A DNA stretch of 64,000 bases from Acidimicrobium ferrooxidans (GTDB lineage: Bacteria > Actinomycetota > Geothermincolia > Fen-727 > Anoxymicrobiaceae). Both the position numbers and the translations under genes were made by a program. Below, one piece after another: positions 59,228 through 64,000 of this stretch. Each line of letters begins with the position of its first letter. Positions within the stretch are counted from its first letter, which is position 1. Where the stretch lies: positions 108,348-172,347 of the forward strand of contig DYIU01000004.1 in the NCBI GenBank assembly GCA_020723485.1, given 5' to 3'. The notes below the pieces were generated by a model. It made no database searches and was not told where the DNA came from. It saw only the letters and a list, made by a program, of their open reading frames with translations.

Positions 59228-60289
59228 GTGGACATGACCGGGACGGTGCGATTGGAGTTCGAACCCCAGGTTCTCGAGAGTATCGAGAGCTTCAGCCGGA
59301 AAGCCAGAGTGGAAAAAGGCATCGCGGCAGCCGTGGTCCTTGCGGCCACGGCCGTGTCCGCGGTGTTTCTCGCCCTTTCGATAGCCGAAGGGCAGGGGCC
59401 TGCTTTCGCCGCGGCCCTCGCTGTCTTAGTGATAACAGGACTAATCTACACGTATGTCGTGCGCAGGTCGTTCGATCTCTTCGTCAGAACGGTTGAGCCG
59501 GCGGACCAGGCCTCCTTCGCTGAGTTCAGAGACATGCTCGAAGCCGTGAGCATCGGGGCCGGCATCGAGACACCCCAGCTCGTCGTGCTCGACGTGCCCA
59601 CCCGGAACTCCCTGTCGTTCAGAAGGCACGGCAGGCCGTCAGTGGGTATTACCGGGGAGCTCGCGGACACGCGTGTAAGCAGCGAGCTCGCTGAAGCGAT
59701 GATGGCTCATGAGGTCGCTCACATAATCCTCGGGGACATATTGCGGCCGCTTGACCTGTGGCGCGTCGAAGTACTCCCCTATATCGCCCTCGCCGTCCTG
59801 GCGGTGGTGGGAGTAGGGTTGTTCCTGTTCACAGGGGAGCAAATAGGAGACTGGGTGTCGGTGCTGCTACTCCTCTACTGGCTGTTCCTCGCATGGGTCG
59901 GAGTCGTGCTCGGATTCGTCATGAGAAGACTCGACCTGCTGCGCAGGCACGACGACATTGTCGCAGACTCCGTGGCTGCGAAACTGACCTCGAACCCTGA
60001 GGCGCTCCTGGAAGCAATCCGCTTCATCGACGAAGCTTACGACGAGACGACCGAAGAGCCACATGAAGGTTACTGCAGCCGGCACCTCTTCGTGTGTCCG
60101 CACGATTACGAAAAGTGGAAAAAGCGACACCCCTCAAGCACTTGGCGCGACTTCTTCATGGACAGCGTCATGTTCGGGGGAGATGTGGAAACCCGGTTGG
60201 AAGGCGAAAAGGAACACCTGAAGACGAGAATCGCCAACCTCATGGCGATAGAGCAGGGCCACTGGCCGGCCTTCGGCAACCCGCGATAA
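59228..60289 (+). CDS. M48-family zinc metalloprotease, membrane-bound
   Basis: 353 aa (GTG 59228; ATG 59234 possible; weak ribosome site). Membrane pair at 33-52 and 58-76, conserved core EFRDMLEAVSIGAGIETPQL and NSLSFRRHGRPSVGITGEL, then the zinc motif MMAHEVAHIILGD (H161, E162, H165), two more membrane segments (about 185-230) and the C-terminal region after DDIVADSVAAKLTSNPEALL. Same layout as HtpX/Ste24-like quality-control proteases. Confidence 0.88.
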   Translation: MDMTGTVRLEFEPQVLESIESFSRKARVEKGIAAAVVLAATAVSAVFLALSIAEGQGPAFAAALAVLVITGLIYTYVVRRSFDLFVRTVEPADQASFAEFRDMLEAVSIGAGIETPQLVVLDVPTRNSLSFRRHGRPSVGITGELADTRVSSELAEAMMAHEVAHIILGDILRPLDLWRVEVLPYIALAVLAVVGVGLFLFTGEQIGDWVSVLLLLYWLFLAWVGVVLGFVMRRLDLLRRHDDIVADSVAAKLTSNPEALLEAIRFIDEAYDETTEEPHEGYCSRHLFVCPHDYEKWKKRHPSSTWRDFFMDSVMFGGDVETRLEGEKEHLKTRIANLMAIEQGHWPAFGNPR

Positions 60290-60297
60290 GGGAACCC

Positions 60298-61383
60298 TCA
60301 GTGGCAGGCCAGGGGGCCGAAGCCCGGAATGGCCGAGCTCTTCCTGCCCTGCTTTATTCCCTCGATTAGCATCCTCACCGAGCGCTCGGGGCCGATGAGC
60401 CTGGCTATGTCCTCGAGCAGGTCCACCCTGGCCCTCAGGTCGTACCAGAACTCGTTCTTGAAACGGTAGACCTTCGCGTAGTTACGGGTGAACCGCTCGA
60501 ACTCCTCGGCGGCCTTCTCCGGGTCGTCCACGGCGATGGCCGCCACCTTGCCGGTGACCAGGGCGCCGGAGATGCCGAACCCCATGAACGGGTCAATGGC
60601 CCCGGACATGGAACCGCACATGATGAGGCCGTCCCTGAACAGGCGGGGGCTGTCGGGAGACGTCACCGGGGCCACACCCCGGACGTACTCCCAGCCCTCG
60701 TTGTCCATGCCGCGCACCCTGCGCATGAACTCCCGGTAGCGCTCCAGTGCCTCCGGGGGCACCTCCTGCCCGTACGCGAAAAGCAGGTTGTAGTAAATGC
60801 CGTTGGCGAAAGAGATATAGCCGTATTCGTTTATGCACTCGTCAAGCCACATCCACGCGTAGTCCTCTGACTCCATCTCGCCCGAGGCCATCCAGGCGTA
60901 CCAGTCGAGGCACGGTATCCCGAGATATTCGTACGCCGGCTTGTTCAACCCGCAGGCGATTATCGTATCCGCCGGCAAACCGGCAATGTCCTCTTTGCGA
61001 AGCGGGGTATCGAACTCGAAGTTGACTCCCGCCTCCAGGCACTTGTTATAGAGGAGAGTGTCCAGGCTCTGGGGGCGCGAGCTCCTCTCAACATGGTACG
61101 CCATGAAAACAGGGGCTTCGATAGGCAGATCGTGAAGGTAGATTGTGAGAGCGCTCACTGGCTTGAAAACGGGCGCGATGTCGATGCCGATGTACTCGGA
61201 GGTCGCATCCACGTCGAGGGGCGTGGTGTGCAGCGAAGGATTGAACGCGCTGCTACCGCCGTAAGCAGGCTCACGGTCGCGAACCAACACGGTGTGACCC
61301 TCGACCGCCAGGTTGTAGGCCGCTATCATCCCCGACATCCCCGCGCCGTATATGAGTACTTCCTTTGCGGACAACCTCTTCAC
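60298..61383 (-). CDS. FAD-dependent oxidoreductase (geranylgeranyl-reductase-like)
   Basis: 361 aa. Starts with a dinucleotide-binding motif VLIYGAGMSGMIAAYNLAVE (GAGMSG) followed by HTVLVRDREPAYGG, and ends with GSMSGAIDPFMGFGISGALVTG (second FAD motif, about residues 245-265). This is the arrangement of geranylgeranyl reductase or lycopene-cyclase-like flavoproteins; the substrate cannot be told. Its 5' end is convergent with nothing and its 3' end lies 9 nt from the M48 stop. Confidence 0.82.
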   Translation of the reverse strand: MKRLSAKEVLIYGAGMSGMIAAYNLAVEGHTVLVRDREPAYGGSSAFNPSLHTTPLDVDATSEYIGIDIAPVFKPVSALTIYLHDLPIEAPVFMAYHVERSSRPQSLDTLLYNKCLEAGVNFEFDTPLRKEDIAGLPADTIIACGLNKPAYEYLGIPCLDWYAWMASGEMESEDYAWMWLDECINEYGYISFANGIYYNLLFAYGQEVPPEALERYREFMRRVRGMDNEGWEYVRGVAPVTSPDSPRLFRDGLIMCGSMSGAIDPFMGFGISGALVTGKVAAIAVDDPEKAAEEFERFTRNYAKVYRFKNEFWYDLRARVDLLEDIARLIGPERSVRMLIEGIKQGRKSSAIPGFGPLACH

Positions 61384-61407
61384 CTCCCGGCGGGCCGCCC
61401 CGCCAAG

Positions 61408-61779
61408 TTACTTCGACCTCTTCTTGCCAGCGGGCTTCTTCTGCTTCGAGAGGACGTAGACGTGCTCGAAAGCGGACTGGAAGAGCTCGGCGTCGGCCCG
61501 GAGCTCCTCGGGGTCCTCTCTCCTTATCCACACCCAGTTCTTCATCGTGCGCCCCTCCATGGGGCTGAACTCGTGGATGCCGTCGCGTTGAAGGAGCTCG
61601 GCCGCCATCTCCTCCGGGACCTTGATGGTCGCGCCGTCCTCGTAGACCGCGGCGAACATCTTCCCGTTCACGTAGTAGGCGGGCAGCCCGAACGCCTTCC
61701 CGGGCTCCACTTCGATATTCTCGAGGAGCATGGAGTCGAGGACATCCTTGACCGAGGGATCGAATGTCATCCTGGGCAT
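61408..61779 (-). CDS. TfoX/YjbR-like domain protein
   Basis: 123 aa. A single domain: EVEPGKAFGLPAYYVNGKMF, AAVYEDGATIKVPEEMAAEL, EFSPMEGRTMKNWVWIR, consistent with TfoX-N or YjbR proteins, small alpha/beta folds of unknown biochemical role. A C-terminal basic patch QKKPAGKKRSK could bind nucleic acid. ATG 61779, GAGGAAG upstream. Confidence 0.7.
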   Translation of the reverse strand: MPRMTFDPSVKDVLDSMLLENIEVEPGKAFGLPAYYVNGKMFAAVYEDGATIKVPEEMAAELLQRDGIHEFSPMEGRTMKNWVWIRREDPEELRADAELFQSAFEHVYVLSKQKKPAGKKRSK

Positions 61780-61828
61780 GGCGCTTCCTCCCGTTCGACC
61801 GCGCCCGCGGCAGGGTTATTATATACGT

Positions 61829-62665
61829 ATGAGACTCCTTGTCGTTTATCACCCGGAGTTCGCGAGCCAGGGCTACCCGCCCTTGAAGGACAGGGTCGAA
61901 CCGTCGTTTGACTACCTGCGCGACCGGGGTTACCTCGACCGCCCGGGCGTGGAGGTGCTCGAGCCTCGCCCCGCACCGCTGAGCCTCGTCGAACGCGTCC
62001 ACACGAGGCGCCACATCGAAGACGTCGGCGGCTCAGGCTACCTCGACGTGTCTCTACTCTCGACCGGCGGGGTCGTGGAGGCCTCAAAGATGCTGGCAGC
62101 CGGCGAAGCGGACAACGCGTTCTGCTTCGTAGGGGCGGCGGGCCACCATGCCAGCCGCGAAGGGTTCTGGGGCTTTTGCTTCATCAACGACGTCGCCGTC
62201 GCCGCAACGGACCTCCTGGAAACCGGCGCTGTCCAGAGGCTCGCCGTCATAGACATAGACCCGCACTTCGGGGACGGGACCCGGGACATCCTGGGGCCCG
62301 AGAGCCGCGTGCTCCACGTCAATTTTCACAGCGCCTTCGGGAGGCTCGGGATGGACGCGGGGCCCTCCAACATCGATATCCCGCTGCCCGGCGATGCGGG
62401 CGACGACCTCTTCATGGAGCACGCCGAGGGCGCCCTCGACCGTGCGCGTGATTTCGAGCCGGACCTGCTGTTCGTCGTGTTCGGTTACGATTCCCACACT
62501 GGAGACTACGGGGCCTTTCAGTTCACGGACGACGCGTACCGGCGTTTCACGCTGGCCGCCCTCGAGCGTTTCGAGACGGGCATCTGCGTCGTCCTGAGCG
62601 GGGGCGCCGAGGTGGGAAACGGGAAGTCGTCCATCAGCGCGGTGGTCGACGTGCTCGCATCCTGA
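61829..62665 (+). CDS. Histone-deacetylase-family amidohydrolase
   Basis: 278 aa from ATG 61829. Family motifs in order: VVYHPEFASQGYPPLKDR, HTRRHIEDVG, FVGAAGHHASREGFWGFCFI, the metal strand AVIDIDPHFGDGTRDIL (in most members D-D-H-GDG; here PHFGDG), FGRLGMDAGPSNIDIPLPGD and VVFGYDSHTGDYGAFQFTDD. Bacterial members deacetylate acetylpolyamines, acetoin-like compounds or lysines. Short for the family (usually 300-380). Monocistronic. Confidence 0.85.
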   Translation: MRLLVVYHPEFASQGYPPLKDRVEPSFDYLRDRGYLDRPGVEVLEPRPAPLSLVERVHTRRHIEDVGGSGYLDVSLLSTGGVVEASKMLAAGEADNAFCFVGAAGHHASREGFWGFCFINDVAVAATDLLETGAVQRLAVIDIDPHFGDGTRDILGPESRVLHVNFHSAFGRLGMDAGPSNIDIPLPGDAGDDLFMEHAEGALDRARDFEPDLLFVVFGYDSHTGDYGAFQFTDDAYRRFTLAALERFETGICVVLSGGAEVGNGKSSISAVVDVLAS

Positions 62666-62671
62666 GCGCAA

Positions 62672-62697
62672 GGAAGGCCCCCCGAGGGGGGCCTTCC
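62672..62697. terminator. Bidirectional terminator hairpin
   Basis: GGAAGGCCCCCC, a 2-nt loop and GGGGGGCCTTCC: a perfect 12-bp stem between the convergent deacetylase (stop 7 nt away) and the LPRTG protein (stop 30 nt away). Only a weak T-run follows, so it may act in both directions mainly as a stable 3' end. Confidence 0.65.
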
Positions 62698-62724
62698 GGT
62701 GCTTATGCTCGAAGTCCTTAGAGC

Positions 62725-64000
62725 CTAGACCCTGGCGAACCTCTTCCTCTTGCGGACCAGGCCCGCAGTGATGAGCACCAGGCCGAGCGGTATCATCACC
62801 CAGGCTATCGCCATCAGTCCGGCGAAGTCGCCGCCGGTCCTGGGCAGTGTGGTGACCGGCTGCACAACCGAGACCGGCTGGGCCGGGGTCGGCTGTGGAG
62901 TGAACGGCACTACCGGCATCTCGATCTCCACCGGGGCGCTGTCGCTGTCGGTCAGTGGGGCGCCGGTCTCGTCCCTGGCCTCCACCGTCACCCCGTTCGC
63001 GGTCGAACCGGACTTCACCGACAGGAAGGTGAGCGTTATTGATACGGACTCACCCGCGGCGAGGCCCGCCCCTCCGCTCACATCCGCCCAGCTGAGCGAG
63101 CCGTCGTCCACGCTCGAGTCCGGGTCCGTGCTCGCGGCCATGAAGCTCAGGTAGTCGGGGTCGTAGGTGTCACTCAGGGCTACCGGTGCCGGGATCGGGG
63201 ACGTGCCGGTGTTCTTCACAACTATAGTGAAGGTGACCAGGTCGCCCTCCGTTACTGTGCCGGAATTGTCGAGCGTCTTGGTGACCGATATACCCGCGCC
63301 CGGCACACCGGAGGTCACGTTGACCTCGTGCCCGTCCTCGTCGGTCACGTCGGGCCCGACGGGCGGCGTTCCGGTCACCAGGCCTGTGTTCACGATGACC
63401 GGGAAGTCCGCAAGAACAACCGCGTAGTCCTTTGTGAGGGTAGCCTCGGCCAGGGGGTCGAGCTCCGCTATGGTCCCGATGTCCCCCAGCTTGTCGTCGG
63501 TCACCTTGACGTTGGTGAGCTTGCAGTCACCGGTGTTGGTCACCTTGAAGGTGTACGTTATGGTGTCTCCTATCGCCGCATCAACGGGGCCGCTCTTCTC
63601 CAGCGCGACAGAGGGATGGATGATGGTCACCTCGGCACCACCCTGGCCTCCCACTTCCTTCTGGAGCTCGTCGAAGCCGGTCGCCGAAGCCGTGTTGATC
63701 AACGGGGTCGGAGCGCCCTCGGGCACTACGTATGTCTTTGTGAAGGTCACTTCCTGGCCGGCGTCCAGATCCGCCGGTCCCCATATCACGCCCCCGAGCA
63801 ACGGGTCGGAGACGGTCACGCCGAAGAGCTTGCAGTCCCCGGTGTTCTTGACGGTGAAGCTGTAGGTGACAGTGTCGCCCTCTCGCACGACCGTCGGATC
63901 GGCCGTCTTGACCAGGGAGAGTCCCGGGTTCAGGATGTCGACCGTGGCCTTGTCCGTGCAGGTGACCTCCTTCTTGAGCGCGTCGGCGCCCGTGGCGGTG
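62725..64000 (-). CDS. Wall-anchored surface protein with DUF11-type repeats, 5' end beyond window
   Basis: At least 425 codons, open at base 64000. Three or more DUF11-like modules of about 90 residues: EGDTVTYSFTVKNTGDCKLF, IGDTITYTFKVTNTGDCKLT and EGDLVTFTIVVKNTGTSPIP are their first strands, each followed by (V/D)VTD-PLLG or an equivalent. The C-terminus has a Pro-rich spacer FTPQPTPAQP, the sortase motif LPRTG, a membrane segment (about 24 residues) and KRKRFARV. So it is exported and covalently wall-linked. Some DUF11 proteins self-crosslink via isopeptide bonds; the key Lys/Asn were not checked. Confidence 0.88.
   Translation of the reverse strand, partial: TATGADALKKEVTCTDKATVDILNPGLSLVKTADPTVVREGDTVTYSFTVKNTGDCKLFGVTVSDPLLGGVIWGPADLDAGQEVTFTKTYVVPEGAPTPLINTASATGFDELQKEVGGQGGAEVTIIHPSVALEKSGPVDAAIGDTITYTFKVTNTGDCKLTNVKVTDDKLGDIGTIAELDPLAEATLTKDYAVVLADFPVIVNTGLVTGTPPVGPDVTDEDGHEVNVTSGVPGAGISVTKTLDNSGTVTEGDLVTFTIVVKNTGTSPIPAPVALSDTYDPDYLSFMAASTDPDSSVDDGSLSWADVSGGAGLAAGESVSITLTFLSVKSGSTANGVTVEARDETGAPLTDSDSAPVEIEMPVVPFTPQPTPAQPVSVVQPVTTLPRTGGDFAGLMAIAWVMIPLGLVLITAGLVRKRKRFARV

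Overview
The window is high-GC bacterial chromosome, compactly coded on both strands, with many short same-strand overlaps of the ATGA, GTGA or TGATG type. Lipobox lipoproteins, a Gram-positive-style LPRTG wall anchor (right edge), two flippase-like LPG-synthase-type membrane proteins, DrrA-type ABC transport and TTG/GTG starts behind strong Shine-Dalgarno sites fit an Actinomycetota-like organism. The oxygen-sensitive type of chemistry in the 36-49 kb operon points to an anaerobe. Assignment to a deep anaerobic actinobacterial lineage is inference; no rRNA or marker gene is present.

Layout. 0-5 kb: the start of an antitoxin-like gene, a flippase-like protein, two nucleoside-deoxyribosyltransferase-like proteins coupled to a membrane protein, a GNAT acetyltransferase and an MgtC protein. 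5-23 kb: large secreted repeat proteins alternate with small housekeeping and membrane genes: hydroxyacyl-CoA dehydrogenase, ankyrin lipoprotein, ferric-reductase-like membrane unit, glycerophosphodiesterase, CAAX-type protease, alpha/beta hydrolase, second flippase. 23-36 kb: saccharopine-dehydrogenase-like enzyme, TetR, ADP-forming acyl-CoA synthetase alpha subunit, PAS histidine kinase, TPP enzyme, unusual Cys-rich ferredoxin, a 1003-aa WAVG-repeat secreted protein and a metallophosphoesterase.

36.3-49.5 kb is the most notable block. It is a minus-strand operon read from a consensus promoter and a 16-bp operator in front of a TetR gene. It continues through two acyl-CoA dehydrogenases, three mutually related unrecognised helical proteins, three 2-hydroxyacyl-CoA-dehydratase/benzoyl-CoA-reductase-type subunits, two ATP-dependent activases (one with an altered nucleotide motif), an acetyl-CoA-synthase-like Cys protein and a CooC-type ATPase. 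I read it as a TetR-controlled ATP-driven acyl-CoA reduction or dehydration pathway of unknown substrate with its own metallocentre maturation.

49.6-64 kb: a divergent PadR/pentapeptide/ABC-2 exporter operon with a likely leaderless, autoregulated promoter; amtB-glnK; tRNA-His; creatininase-like protein; tRNA-Arg with a PD-(D/E)XK endonuclease-like gene ending 2 nt before it; D-aminoacylase-type amidohydrolase; M48 protease; FAD oxidoreductase; TfoX-like protein; histone-deacetylase-family protein; and an LPRTG-anchored surface protein running off the right edge.

Across the window lie at least a dozen copies of small REP-like hairpins. All share a core close to GGGGTCAG(G/A)(C/T)C but have four different, internally complementary arm sequences. 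They occur singly or as inverted pairs, and their arms repeatedly overlap stop codons. No transposase lies in the window, so they must be non-autonomous here.
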